Positions 1 to 8,369 are shown, numbered from the stretch's first letter. The stretch: DNA of 35,969 nucleotides from CAZRZN01 sp964604565 (GCA_964604565.1 CAZRZN010000017.1:1-35969), one strand, 5' to 3'. Translations and numbers: made by a program. The notes: generated by a model from the sequence alone, not told the origin.

Positions 1-216
1 TCTTACTCCGTTCTTGTTCCGCCCCCAGCGATCAGCGCAGGAACCTTTTCCCCTAAGAGCATCTTATTCCGAAAAAAAACGCACATCGACGGTCAGTAGC
101 GTGAGCCTGTTCATCTCCGACCGATCCGGAAAAGGGATCCCATGCCCACCCTTTGCCATGGCGAAGGATGGCACGTTGCCCTTGGAAACCCTGCTTTTCG
201 GTTCCCTCAGTAACCT
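1..216. other. Left-edge stretch with no recognisable gene
   Basis: No open frame here gives a protein I recognise. A short plus-strand frame from about 14 to 241 has no convincing ribosome binding site and runs antisense into the DUF1028 gene. The stretch is probably the region downstream of the minus-strand DUF1028 gene plus whatever lies outside the window. I see no clear terminator hairpin with a T-run. Confidence 0.4.
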
Positions 217-891
217 TCAGACGTCTCCCGGAACCCCGTAAGATGGTGCCTCGCGCGGATCCAGAGCCCGCTGAACGTAAGCCGCGAGCTGTGGCTTATA
301 GACTTCCCAAGCGGTTGCCACCGTCTCGATGGGGCACGCCTCGGTCCAGTCGCATCGCAGATCCGCCACAGGCCAGGCGACGTTGTCCACAAGCATCAAT
401 CCCGCGGAATGCACAGACCCTGCCTCTCCCCCGGCGCCAAGCCCTGCCCGGAGTGCGGCGATCAGCCGATCTCCCAGGTGTCCGGCCGACCCGAGGAAAC
501 TCTCGACTATGGCTTGGGGTACCCTGTCCTGCGCAAGCAGATTTCCGCCAGAGGCAACATCACGGCCCGATGCCTCGGCCCAGATTCCGAGGCTGTTCGC
601 GCCTGAATGGATGGCCGTTCCACCCGAGGTATCGACCGCCAGAACTTGCCGGTAGTCGATGAAACGTCCCCGTTTGCGGACTTCCGTCACGGCATCCGGC
701 GCGCCCATGCCCTTCTCCATCAGGTCCAGCGTCAGAGGGCCGAGGGTCGGGTCGGTCACATTTTGCGATGCAACAGCCCCCACGCCCGCCCGCGCAAAAC
801 TGCACCGCGCGGCCACCGCCGGAGAGGATGAGGAAATCGCCACCCCGAACATGCCCGTCTCCGCGCAGCGCGCCACCAACGAAAAAGTCAT
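217..891 (-). CDS. DUF1028 domain-containing protein
   Basis: A 224-residue soluble protein that matches the DUF1028 family along its full length. The N-terminus starts MTFSLVARC, followed by a GMFGVAISSSSPAVAARC stretch and a GAVASQN segment, which is the family's typical opening. The family has an Ntn-hydrolase-like fold, but no reaction has been firmly assigned, so no substrate is proposed. No signal peptide or membrane segment is visible, so a cytoplasmic location is likely. The gene lies 37 bases downstream of a RidA-family gene on the same strand and is probably co-transcribed with it. DUF1028 genes commonly sit beside RidA genes, which hints at a role in handling reactive enamine/imine or amino-acid-derived intermediates; that is inference. 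The family call is confident, the function unknown. Confidence 0.88.
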   Translation of the reverse strand: MTFSLVARCAETGMFGVAISSSSPAVAARCSFARAGVGAVASQNVTDPTLGPLTLDLMEKGMGAPDAVTEVRKRGRFIDYRQVLAVDTSGGTAIHSGANSLGIWAEASGRDVASGGNLLAQDRVPQAIVESFLGSAGHLGDRLIAALRAGLGAGGEAGSVHSAGLMLVDNVAWPVADLRCDWTEACPIETVATAWEVYKPQLAAYVQRALDPREAPSYGVPGDV

Positions 892-928
892 GGTTTCTTC
901 TCTCTGAAAATACTCAAGATTTGTCCTT

Positions 929-1345
929 TCAGTCAGGAATCACGGCGGTGGCGTCGATTTCCACCAGCCACTCCGGTCGGGCCAGCGCCTGTACCACCAG
1001 TCCCGTGCATACGGGATACACGCCACGGACATATTCACCCATGACCCGGTAAATTGCTTCGCGATGGCGGACATCGGTGATGTAAACGACCAGCTTCACA
1101 AGGCAGCCCATGTCGCCGCCTGCTTCCTCGACCAGCTGCCTGATGTTCTGCATCACCTTGTGGGTCTGTTCGGCCGGGTCGTGGCTCTCGATGCTCACGG
1201 CGTCGTCCAGCGATTGCGGGCACTGCCCGCGCATCCAGACGGTCCGTCCGCCGCGTGTCACCACCGCTTGACACAGATCGTTGTCGAGGCGTTGCTCAGG
1301 GTAGGTGTCGCGCGTATTGAAGGGGCGAATACGGGTATGGGTCAT
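929..1345 (-). CDS. RidA family protein (YjgF/YER057c/UK114)
   Basis: A 138-residue RidA-superfamily protein. Classical RidA deaminates reactive 2-aminoacrylate-type enamines/imines; this member's own substrate is not known. The family signature is visible: a VWMRGQ strand near residues 36-41, a QTHKVMQNIRQLVEEAGG helix near 60-77, and the C-terminal VQALARPEWLVEIDATAVIPD region that carries the conserved Arg and Glu. The frame stays open for 57 codons upstream, but the ATG at 1345 is preceded by a GGAG at good spacing and gives the normal family length, so I chose it. The DUF1028 gene follows 37 bases downstream. The pair is divergent from the flavoprotein gene at 1667. Confidence 0.88.
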   Translation of the reverse strand: MTHTRIRPFNTRDTYPEQRLDNDLCQAVVTRGGRTVWMRGQCPQSLDDAVSIESHDPAEQTHKVMQNIRQLVEEAGGDMGCLVKLVVYITDVRHREAIYRVMGEYVRGVYPVCTGLVVQALARPEWLVEIDATAVIPD

Positions 1346-1666
1346 CGGGACTCCGTGATTTTGCCAACGCGCCCGCGCCGGGCGCCGTTTGCAAAGGGTT
1401 TCACAGATTGTCGCCCGTGCCAAAGGAAACTCTCCCACCGCTACCGACGGAAAATCCCGAGGGGGGAATTCGCAAGGCCTGCCGCCAACGGGCGTTTTGA
1501 TGTCTGATCTTGCCATGCCCGCCTATGTTCCATGGGGGTCCGACCCCGGCCCTTGCAGACTGACGATCCCGCAGCGGCAAAGCCTGAAAGCCTTTCAGGA
1601 ATTCACGTTCAGGCCGCGACGCGCTAGCCTGTCACGGGATCATGTCCCCCTGCCACGGAGCATATC
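1346..1666. other. Divergent intergenic region, RidA / flavoprotein
   Basis: This 321-base spacer separates the RidA gene (leftward) from the flavoprotein (rightward). The left part stays open in the RidA frame, but no homology extends into it. The right part holds a 17-base palindrome at 1583-1599 and a possible promoter (TTCACG at 1602, 17-base spacer, TAGCCT at 1625) before the start codon at 1667. No RNA gene is seen. Confidence 0.5.
1583..1599. promoter_or_regulatory. Palindromic operator candidate upstream of the flavoprotein gene
   Basis: The sequence CCTGAAAG-C-CTTTCAGG is a perfect palindrome with 8-base arms and a 1-base centre. A further half-site, GTTCAGG, follows at about 1608-1614. 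It lies 68 bases upstream of the flavoprotein start and just upstream of a weak -35/-10 pair (TTCACG 1602-1607, TAGCCT 1625-1630). The symmetry suggests a dimeric transcription factor, but no regulator gene is adjacent and I cannot name the family. Confidence 0.4.
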
Positions 1667-2938
1667 ATGACGATAGAAACCACGGACACGCTGATCGTCG
1701 GGGGCGGCCAGGCCGGGATCGCCATGAGCGAACATCTGGGCCGCGCCGGTGTGCCGCATGTCGTTCTTGAACGTCACCAGATCGCCGAAGGCTGGCGTTC
1801 CGGGCGGTGGGATTCACTCGTGGCAAACGGACCCGCGTGGCATGACCGTTTTCCCGGCATGCTGTTTCCGGGCGCCGCCCCGGGGGATTTCGTGCCGAAA
1901 GAGGCGGTGGCCGACTATTTTGTCGCCTATGCGCAAATGATCAAGGCGCCGATCCGATGCGGCGTCGACGTCACGTCTGTCCGATGCCTCGAAGGGCGGC
2001 CCGGTTTTCGCGTGGACACCTCCCGTGGCGCCATTGAGGCACGCCGCGTCGTCGCGGCCACGGGCCCTTTCCAAAAGCCGGTCATTCCGCACATCCTGCC
2101 AGAGGATATCGCGGTCTTGCAGATGCATTCGAACGCCTATCGCAATCCCGACCAATTGCCCGCGGGTGCGGTTCTCGTGGTGGGCGCCGGTTCTTCAGGC
2201 GTTCAGATTGCCGACGAGCTTTTGCGTGCGGGGCGGCGGGTCTATCTTTCGGTCGGCCCGCATGACCGCCCGCCGCGCAGTTACCGGGGCCGGGACTTTG
2301 TCTGGTGGCTGGGCGTTCTGGGGAAGTGGGACATGGCGGCGCCCGGTCCGAAAACAGAGCATGTCACGATCGCCGTCAGTGGCGCCCGTGGCGGTCATAC
2401 CGTCGACTTTCGGGACTTGGCAGCGTGTGGCATGGTTTTGGTTGGCCGCACCGAGGGATATGATGCGGGTGTCGTGCGTTTTGCTGCCGACCTGTCGGAA
2501 AACGTGGCGAAGGGTGACGCCAATTACCTGTCGGTGCTGGATGAGGCCGACGCCTTTGTTGCGCGAAATGGCCTCGATCTGCCCAAGGAACCAGAGGCGC
2601 GCAAGATCGGTCCTGACCCGGCTTGCCTGCGCGATCCGATCCTCTCTCTCGATCTTGCCAAGGCCGATGTCGGCACCGTGCTTTGGGCCACGGGCTACGC
2701 GCCGGACTACGATTGGCTCAAGTTGGATGTCCTGGATGCCAGTGGCAAACCACGTCATGTGCGGGGCGTCTCACCCGAGCCGGGCATCTACTTTCTGGGA
2801 CTTCCTTGGCAGTCCCGCAGAGGATCCTCTTTTATCTGGGGCGTCTGGCATGACGCGAAATTTCTTGCCGACCAGATCCAGATACAGCGTGCCTACATGG
2901 CCTTTGATCCCATGGTCGCGGACGGGACGGACATCTGA
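1667..2938 (+). CDS. Flavin-containing monooxygenase-like FAD/NAD(P) oxidoreductase
   Basis: A 423-residue flavoprotein of the CzcO/YhiN-like, flavin-containing monooxygenase type. Two dinucleotide-binding motifs are visible: GGGQAG at residues 12-17 for FAD, and GAGSSG at 173-178 for NAD(P). ATGPFQKP at about 131 and an ATGYAPDYDW segment in the last quarter match the family's ATG-type motifs. It would use NAD(P)H and oxygen to oxidise a small nucleophilic substrate; the substrate cannot be read from sequence. It appears soluble and cytoplasmic, with no signal peptide. It is transcribed singly, divergent from the RidA/DUF1028 pair, with a candidate operator at 1583-1599. The ATG at 1667 lies directly before the FAD-binding strand, supporting this start. 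Confidence 0.87.
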   Translation: MTIETTDTLIVGGGQAGIAMSEHLGRAGVPHVVLERHQIAEGWRSGRWDSLVANGPAWHDRFPGMLFPGAAPGDFVPKEAVADYFVAYAQMIKAPIRCGVDVTSVRCLEGRPGFRVDTSRGAIEARRVVAATGPFQKPVIPHILPEDIAVLQMHSNAYRNPDQLPAGAVLVVGAGSSGVQIADELLRAGRRVYLSVGPHDRPPRSYRGRDFVWWLGVLGKWDMAAPGPKTEHVTIAVSGARGGHTVDFRDLAACGMVLVGRTEGYDAGVVRFAADLSENVAKGDANYLSVLDEADAFVARNGLDLPKEPEARKIGPDPACLRDPILSLDLAKADVGTVLWATGYAPDYDWLKLDVLDASGKPRHVRGVSPEPGIYFLGLPWQSRRGSSFIWGVWHDAKFLADQIQIQRAYMAFDPMVADGTDI

Positions 2939-2983
2939 TCAGACGTTTTTCGGCTACTCCTTTATGCTTGGGTTATTACGAAC

Positions 2984-4342
2984 TCAGGGCGGATCGTTGG
3001 GCGCCGCGCCCGTGGCTCTAGGATGGTCCACCGGCAGGCCGGAGGGCACGCGGTCCGGCGGTCCAAGCGGCCTGTCATCGACACCCGTGCCGGTCAACGC
3101 CTCCAGAAAGGCGACAAGGTCTGCGATCTCCCTTGTCGTCAGCGGGTTCAACCCGATGTCCAGCGCTCGTTGCTGCCGGACCATCTCGCGCCGGTCCTCC
3201 CGAATCGCGAAATCGACTGGCGCCAGCCACGGAACCGCTGGCAGATGCGCCTGCGCGGGGGACCAGTCCGACCGACTCTTTTCGGGATCCAGATGATGCC
3301 GGATTATCTGTTCAAGAGAGGCGAAGGCCCCGTTATGGCCATAGGGCGCCGTCAGCGCCACATTGCGGAGCGAGGGCGTCCGAAAACGGTAGGCATCCTC
3401 CAGCAGATCGGTTTCGCCCATCCTGCCGGGATCGCGCGGGATCGGATCGAAGAGGCGCGTGCGTCCCGGCCCGAAGGCGGGCAGACCCAGCGCGTGAAAC
3501 TCCTGATCGGTGAACAGCGGCCCGCTGTGGCATGTGCTGCACCCCGCGGTCTCGAAAAAAAGCTGACGACCCCGTTCGGCCGCCGCTGGCAAGGGGGTGC
3601 CCGCCGTGACCCATGCATCATAGGGACTGTCTATACTGATCCATTCCGACGCAATGAAGGCACCGATTGCGTTGCCGATCTCGACGATTGTGACATCACT
3701 GGGGGCGTTGATGTGTTCGTAGGCCGCGACGAACATCTTGCCGTATTCCGGGATCGTCCTGACCCGTTTGGCCAGGATCGGCCAGCCAAGGTCGATCCTG
3801 TCGTGCACCGCGCCGGTCACTTCGTTCTCGCCCACGTTGCCGGCCATCTCGAACTGTGCGGTCAGCGGCAGGAGCGCCTGGGCCGCCAGGATGGTGTCCA
3901 GTCCCTTTGGCAGCCATTCCTCCGCCGGACTGTCAAAACCGTTGTCGAATTGATCCGACACCTCAAGCCGCCCATCGTGAAACAGAACCCGGATCGATTC
4001 GTGCCCGAGGTTCCACAGGGCCGGGGCGTTTCGCGGGATACGTTTGCGGATCCTGTCGTCCCCGGTCCCGGGGGAGCGGTCGGGCCCGAGACCCTGACCG
4101 CCCTCGCCGATTCCAAGGCTCAGCCCGTCACCGCTGGCAAATGCATGGTGATGACAGGTTCCACAGGAAATGTTGCGGTTGCCGCTGAGGATCGGGTCGT
4201 AAAACAGGAGCTGACCGATGCGGGCTTGCGCCGGGTCCGTTTGAACGAAATCATCGGCTGAAATAGGCTCGGCCCGCACAGTGGCCGCCGCCAGAAGGAG
4301 GCAGATAACATGGAAAAGAGAGGCGGGACCCGATCGGTTCAT
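2984..4342 (-). CDS. Periplasmic di-haem cytochrome c peroxidase family protein
   Basis: A 452-residue exported c-type cytochrome of the CcpA/MauG family. An N-terminal hydrophobic segment ending near ATVRA (residues 9-24) is a Sec signal peptide. Two CxxCH haem-binding motifs are present: CGTCH at 60-64 (high-potential or peroxidatic domain) and CSTCH at 267-271. Family members reduce hydrogen peroxide with electrons from small cytochromes, or modify protein residues as MauG does; which applies here is open. The C-terminal 30 residues are Pro/Asp-rich and probably disordered. The ATG at 4342 has no good Shine-Dalgarno and lies inside the 5' end of the opposite-strand Sel1 gene, giving a 33-base divergent overlap. 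It is about 100 residues longer than a minimal CcpA. Confidence 0.9.
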   Translation of the reverse strand: MNRSGPASLFHVICLLLAAATVRAEPISADDFVQTDPAQARIGQLLFYDPILSGNRNISCGTCHHHAFASGDGLSLGIGEGGQGLGPDRSPGTGDDRIRKRIPRNAPALWNLGHESIRVLFHDGRLEVSDQFDNGFDSPAEEWLPKGLDTILAAQALLPLTAQFEMAGNVGENEVTGAVHDRIDLGWPILAKRVRTIPEYGKMFVAAYEHINAPSDVTIVEIGNAIGAFIASEWISIDSPYDAWVTAGTPLPAAAERGRQLFFETAGCSTCHSGPLFTDQEFHALGLPAFGPGRTRLFDPIPRDPGRMGETDLLEDAYRFRTPSLRNVALTAPYGHNGAFASLEQIIRHHLDPEKSRSDWSPAQAHLPAVPWLAPVDFAIREDRREMVRQQRALDIGLNPLTTREIADLVAFLEALTGTGVDDRPLGPPDRVPSGLPVDHPRATGAAPNDPP

Positions 4343-4813
4343 GCGGCCATATTGGCAGGAGTCGTGATGCTCTCAAACCCTGTTTTCGCAGCCGATCTCG
4401 AAGAGGCGCGCGATCTGATGGAGGCTGGCGAGTTTCCCGCCGCGATGAAGCAGTTTCGTGTTCTGGCGCGTTCCGGCAATGCCGACGCCGAGGAGTTGAT
4501 CGGCGTGATGTTCGCGCTGGGTCTGGGCGTGGACCGGGACGACGAACGGGCCTTCGAGTGGTATCTCAGGGCCTCGATGAAGGGGCATCCCGGCGCGCAG
4601 TCCGGCGTGGGATGGTATTATGAGACCGGGCGCGGCCTGCCTGCGCCCGATCTGGTGCGCGCCTATCTGTGGTATGCGCTGTCGGCGATCGGCGGGGACA
4701 TCGACGCCCCGGACTCGCTTGAGGAGCTGGTGCCGCGGATGACCCGCGCCCAAAGGGACCGGGCGCAGGTTCTGGTGGATGATTACCGGGTCTGGATGTA
4801 TCCGTTCCGATAG
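4310..4813 (+). CDS. Exported Sel1-repeat (TPR-like) protein
   Basis: A 167-residue protein with a signal peptide (hydrophobic core about residues 12-25, cleavage probably after VFA at 27) followed by Sel1-like helical repeats. The repeat signature shows as DAEELIGVMFALGLGVDRD and then AFEWYLRASMKGHPGAQSGVGWYYETGRG. Sel1 repeats are protein-interaction scaffolds, so this is probably a periplasmic adaptor; the partner is unknown. The start at 4310 is well supported by an AGGAGG about 8 bases upstream. The first 33 bases overlap the 5' end of the divergent cytochrome c peroxidase gene, so each promoter must lie within the other gene. That arrangement suggests linked regulation but does not prove linked function. 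Confidence 0.82.
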   Translation: MEKRGGTRSVHAAILAGVVMLSNPVFAADLEEARDLMEAGEFPAAMKQFRVLARSGNADAEELIGVMFALGLGVDRDDERAFEWYLRASMKGHPGAQSGVGWYYETGRGLPAPDLVRAYLWYALSAIGGDIDAPDSLEELVPRMTRAQRDRAQVLVDDYRVWMYPFR

Positions 4814-5193
4814 ATGGCGCTTGCCGCATCATGTGATCCAGGTGTCCACTTGTCTCCGCCTCCATGCGAAAAGGGTGCACATGTGGCGTGAGCAAAGGCG
4901 CTGCTGGCCGCGCGTAATGCGGTTTTGTTTCATCATTCCGAACGCAGGATTTTTCGCCGGTCCCACTGGGTGATCCCGTGCGCCTTACGTGTTGCACCAA
5001 CGGGTATTTATTGAGAGATCCACCCGCGTCGCGCAACGCAATGCCCGGTTCGGATCGCCGTCTGGATATTTGACACCAACCGGGCGCAATATGCCTTGGT
5101 CGCCCGTGCCCGATCGGTGATGCTGCCGTGTCGAAACCGCTTTGTTCCGGGTCATGTGCTTGTTACCAGAATGCCAGCCAAGGAGAATCCAAC
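4814..5193. other. 380-base intergenic region, no gene recognised
   Basis: No frame here looks coding. A weak hairpin (CCCGT at 4975-4979 with ACGGG at 5000-5004) is followed by TATTTATT and could end transcription of the Sel1 gene, although it lies about 160 bases past its stop. A TTGACA hexamer is present at 5070-5075 without a good -10 at standard spacing. The start of the next gene is marked by AAGGAG at 5179. Confidence 0.35.
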
Positions 5194-6177
5194 ATGCCGG
5201 ACACAATGCGCGCCATCGAAATCTCGGAACCGGGTGGGCCGGCCGTGCTGAAGCCAACGACACGCCCCGTGCCGGAGCCTGCTGCCGGTCAGGTCGTTCT
5301 GAAGCTCGCCTATGCCGGCGTGAACCGCCCCGATGCGCTGCAACGCGCGGGCAACTACAACCCGCCGCCCGGTGCGTCAGACCTGCTTGGTCTTGAAGGG
5401 GCCGGGGAAGTTGTGGCGCTTGGTGCCGGCGTGGACGGTCTGGCGCTGGGGGATCAGGTCTGCGCCCTGTTGCCGGGGGGCGGATATGCGGAATATGTCG
5501 CGACACAGGCGGCGCATTGCCTGCCGATTCCAAAAGGCATGGATCTGAAACAGGCCGCCTGCCTGCCGGAGACATTTTTCACGGTCTGGACCAACGTATT
5601 TCTGCGTGGCGGGTTGCAGGCGGGAGAGCGGTTTCTCGTGCACGGCGGATCGAGCGGCATCGGCACGACGGCGATCCAACTGGCCAACCATTTCGGTGCG
5701 CGCGTCTTTGCCACCGCGGGATCGACCGTAAAATGCAAGGCCTGTGTGGAACTGGGTGCCGAACGCGCAATCAACTACCGTGAAGAGGATTTCGTCGAGG
5801 TTCTGCGGGCAGAGGGCGGGGCGAACCTGATCCTCGATATGGTGGGCGGGGATTACATTCCGCGCAACATCAAGACGTTGGCCGATGAAGGCCGTCTGGT
5901 CCAGATCGCCTTTCTACAGGGACCGAAGGTGGAAGTGAACTTTACCCAACTCATGATGCGCCGCTTGACCATCACCGGCAGTACCCTGAGGCCACAAAGC
6001 GATCTGGCCAAGGCGCGCATCGCCGACGACTTGCGCGCAAAGGTCTGGCCGCTGCTGGACGCAGGCACGGTTGGCCCGGTCATGGACAGCGAATTCCCGC
6101 TGGAGGAGGCCGCCGACGCCCATTCTCGCATGGAAAGCTCGGACCATATCGGCAAGATCGTCCTGAAAGTGACATAA
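5194..6177 (+). CDS. NAD(P)H quinone oxidoreductase, PIG3 (TP53I3) family
   Basis: A 327-residue zinc-independent medium-chain dehydrogenase/reductase of the PIG3/QOR type. The GroES-like N-terminal half carries AGVNRPDALQRAGNYNPPPG (residues 41-60), typical of this subfamily, and the Rossmann half carries GGSSGIG at 151-157 for NADPH. The structural and catalytic zinc ligands of alcohol dehydrogenases are absent, consistent with quinone reduction. It probably reduces quinones or alpha,beta-unsaturated carbonyls with NADPH in the cytoplasm. The frame is open 22 codons further upstream to 5128, but AAGGAG before the ATG at 5194 and the family's MRAIEI opening fix the start. It is monocistronic, converging on the DUF2189 gene. 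Confidence 0.9.
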   Translation: MPDTMRAIEISEPGGPAVLKPTTRPVPEPAAGQVVLKLAYAGVNRPDALQRAGNYNPPPGASDLLGLEGAGEVVALGAGVDGLALGDQVCALLPGGGYAEYVATQAAHCLPIPKGMDLKQAACLPETFFTVWTNVFLRGGLQAGERFLVHGGSSGIGTTAIQLANHFGARVFATAGSTVKCKACVELGAERAINYREEDFVEVLRAEGGANLILDMVGGDYIPRNIKTLADEGRLVQIAFLQGPKVEVNFTQLMMRRLTITGSTLRPQSDLAKARIADDLRAKVWPLLDAGTVGPVMDSEFPLEEAADAHSRMESSDHIGKIVLKVT

Positions 6178-6257
6178 GGGCTGGGGCCTCAACTCTTGTG
6201 ATGGCCGGGACAGCCCCCATGTCGGGGTGCCCGGCCATCATCGTCCTGCCGAATCCT

Positions 6258-7115
6258 TCAGGACACTGCGCGGCGGTAGAGGTGCCATGTCGCATGGCCC
6301 AGAAGGGGCAGGACGACCACGAGGCCCAACAAGAAAGGCAGGCTGCCCAATACCAGCCCGGCCGTCACGATGGCGCCCCAAGTCAGGATCACCTTCGGGT
6401 TTTCGCGTGTCACGCGCACAGAGGTCAGCACTGCCACCGGCAGACCCACGCGACGGTCCAGCAACAGAGGAAAGGACACCACGCTGGTCGCCAGAACAAC
6501 AATGGCAAAGACGAACCCGATGGCGCAGCCGAGAACCATCATCGTCAGTCCCGGACCGGTGGTCAGCACGTCATCAATGAAAACACCCAGTGAGGCCGGC
6601 GCATCCGGTCCCAGCGTCGCACCATACAGATGCGCTGCAACCATGAGCCAGAGGCAGAAAATGACCGCCAGATAAAACGCCATCACGACGATGGCGCCGA
6701 AGCGCGGCCGCTCCACCACCTTCAACGCGGACAACCAGCCGATGTCCTCCCCCTTTTCCCGGCGGCGGCTGATTTCATAGACACCGACGGCAGAGACCGG
6801 CCCCAGCAGGGCGAAACCGGCAATCATCGGAAACAGCAAGGGCACCAGCGACATTTGCAGGCCAAGGGCGACCAGTCCCAGACCGATAATCGGATAGAGC
6901 AGCACCAGAAACATGACATCCGTCCGGCAGGCCTGAAAATCTTTCCAGCCCGCTTCCAGCGAGTCCCGCAGGTCCGCCATTGTCAGCGGCTTGGTCCGGG
7001 GCGGCGCGAGGTCTTCGTCGCCGCCGAGCCGCTGGGTCGAGTCCGCGACATGTCGTCCGGCCAGACCGAGCGCCTTGGCCAGCCATGTGCCCGGGTTTCC
7101 GATGGTTTGAGTCAT
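6258..7115 (-). CDS. DUF2189 domain-containing inner-membrane protein
   Basis: A 285-residue polytopic membrane protein of the DUF2189 family. After about 60 polar residues come roughly six hydrophobic segments, including VMFLVLLYPIIGLGLVALGL and a LVPLLFPMIAGFALLGPVSAVGVYEI stretch followed by a SRRREKGED loop that is characteristic of the family. No catalytic motif is visible and no function is established. An upstream frame extension to 7148 was rejected, because the ATG at 7115 has an AAGGAG at ideal spacing. It is convergent with the quinone oxidoreductase and has its own promoter region between it and hemC. Confidence 0.82.
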   Translation of the reverse strand: MTQTIGNPGTWLAKALGLAGRHVADSTQRLGGDEDLAPPRTKPLTMADLRDSLEAGWKDFQACRTDVMFLVLLYPIIGLGLVALGLQMSLVPLLFPMIAGFALLGPVSAVGVYEISRRREKGEDIGWLSALKVVERPRFGAIVVMAFYLAVIFCLWLMVAAHLYGATLGPDAPASLGVFIDDVLTTGPGLTMMVLGCAIGFVFAIVVLATSVVSFPLLLDRRVGLPVAVLTSVRVTRENPKVILTWGAIVTAGLVLGSLPFLLGLVVVLPLLGHATWHLYRRAVS

Positions 7116-7269
7116 GCGTCTTCTCCTTTTGGCGAAGCGATGCGCCAATCGGAACGGGCCGCCGCGTTACGACGGCCCATGCCGATCACACGCGTTATGC
7201 GGCAAAAGGTAGCATGAATCTCAAACTCTGCCTATCACAGTCTTTGTGATCGAACAGGGCGGTCCGGGA

Positions 7270-8223
7270 TCACATATGATCGAAAAATCCTGGTCCCGCT
7301 TGTGAAAGAAGATCGGCGGCGAGACGCCTGCCCATCTCCGGGCCTTCGGCGATGGGACCGCTCAACTCTCCCGCGTAGGCGGTGGATCCGTCCGTCTTGA
7401 GGATTTCACCCCGCAGGCGCAGGGTGCCGCCGTCCAGTTCGGCCAGGCCTGCAATCGGCGTCTCGCAAGACCCGTCCAGAGCGGCGAGAAAAGCGCGTTC
7501 CGCATCCAGTCGCTGCGCCGTTTCCACGGTATGGATTGCGGCCAGCATCTCCTGCATGCGGCTGTCGTCGGCCCGGCGTTCGATTCCGATCGCGCCCTGT
7601 GCGATGGCGGGCAGCATGTCCTCTGGCGAAATGGCGGATTGAGGCACGTCTTTCATGCCCAGCCGGTTCAGACCGGCGCAGGCCAGAAAGGTTGCCCGCG
7701 CGACGCCATCGGACAGCTTTTTCAGCCTTGTCTGAAGATTGCCGCGAAATTCCACTACGGTCAGGTCGGGCCGGCGGTGCAACAACTGCGAGCGTCGCCG
7801 CAGGGAGGATGTGCCAACGATCGCCCCCTCGGGCAGGTCGTGAAGGCTGTCCATGTCGGGACAGATGAAGGCGTCGCGCACATCCTCGCGGGGCAGGTAA
7901 CAGTCCAGCACCAGACCGGCGGGTTGCAGCGTCGGCATGTCCTTCATCGAATGCACGGCAATGTCGATCTGGCCGGCCAGCATGGCCTCCTCGATCTCTT
8001 TTGTGAAAAGACCTTTGTTGCCGATTTCCTTCAGCGGGCGGTCCGCGTCGATCAGGCTGCGGTCATCGCCGGTGGTCTTGATGACCACGATTTCAAAGGC
8101 TTCGCCGGGCAGGTCAAATGCGGCCGCCAGACGGTCGCGGGTTTCATGGGCCTGCGCCAGCGCCAGCGGAGAACCGCGGGTGCCGATCTTGAGCGGAGCG
8201 GAGGGGGAGGGCATGTCTGTCAT
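7270..8223 (-). CDS. hemC: Hydroxymethylbilane synthase (porphobilinogen deaminase)
   Basis: A 317-residue HemC that condenses four porphobilinogen molecules into hydroxymethylbilane in haem, sirohaem and bacteriochlorophyll synthesis. Conserved blocks are all present: GTRGSPLALAQ at 14-24, HSMKDMP at 91-97, RGNLQTRL at 160-167 and GSCETPIAG at 251-259, where Cys253 attaches the dipyrromethane cofactor. Length matches the family. A GTG at 8229 is in frame, but the ATG at 8223 is preferred; neither has a strong Shine-Dalgarno. The gene is divergent from hemE, and the 146-base spacer contains several TTGAC hexamers that probably serve both directions, so the two tetrapyrrole genes may be co-regulated. 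Confidence 0.96.
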   Translation of the reverse strand: MTDMPSPSAPLKIGTRGSPLALAQAHETRDRLAAAFDLPGEAFEIVVIKTTGDDRSLIDADRPLKEIGNKGLFTKEIEEAMLAGQIDIAVHSMKDMPTLQPAGLVLDCYLPREDVRDAFICPDMDSLHDLPEGAIVGTSSLRRRSQLLHRRPDLTVVEFRGNLQTRLKKLSDGVARATFLACAGLNRLGMKDVPQSAISPEDMLPAIAQGAIGIERRADDSRMQEMLAAIHTVETAQRLDAERAFLAALDGSCETPIAGLAELDGGTLRLRGEILKTDGSTAYAGELSGPIAEGPEMGRRLAADLLSQAGPGFFDHM

Positions 8224-8258
8224 GGGCACCGGAATAGCTTGGCAAGAGTGGGAAGGAA

Positions 8259-8323
8259 ATCAGAATCCATGTGTCAAACATGCGTCAACTTTTCTTGACA
8301 GTCCATGGTGACTTGACACTAGT
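8259..8323. promoter_or_regulatory. Divergent hemC/hemE promoter region with four TTGAC hexamers
   Basis: On the plus strand TTGACA occurs at 8295-8300 and again at 8313-8318; the first, with a 17-base spacer, meets ACTAGT at 8318-8323 as a weak -10 for hemE. On the minus strand TTGACG (8288-8283) with an 18-base spacer meets TCTGAT (8264-8259) for hemC, and a second minus-strand TTGACA lies at 8277-8272. The -10 assignments are weak, the hexamer cluster is directly visible. Confidence 0.4.
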
Positions 8324-8369
8324 CTGCGGGCAACCGATCCCTCGCAAGAGACCAGAGGAGCCAACCCCG

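Noticed and set aside
2025..3296. 423-codon plus-strand frame overlapping the flavoprotein
   Set aside because: Out-of-frame shadow of the flavoprotein; Arg/Pro/Ser-rich and without motifs.
3023..4261. 412-codon plus-strand open frame
   Set aside because: Antisense to the cytochrome c peroxidase gene, whose CxxCH motifs and signal peptide show the real strand; high GC leaves antisense frames open.
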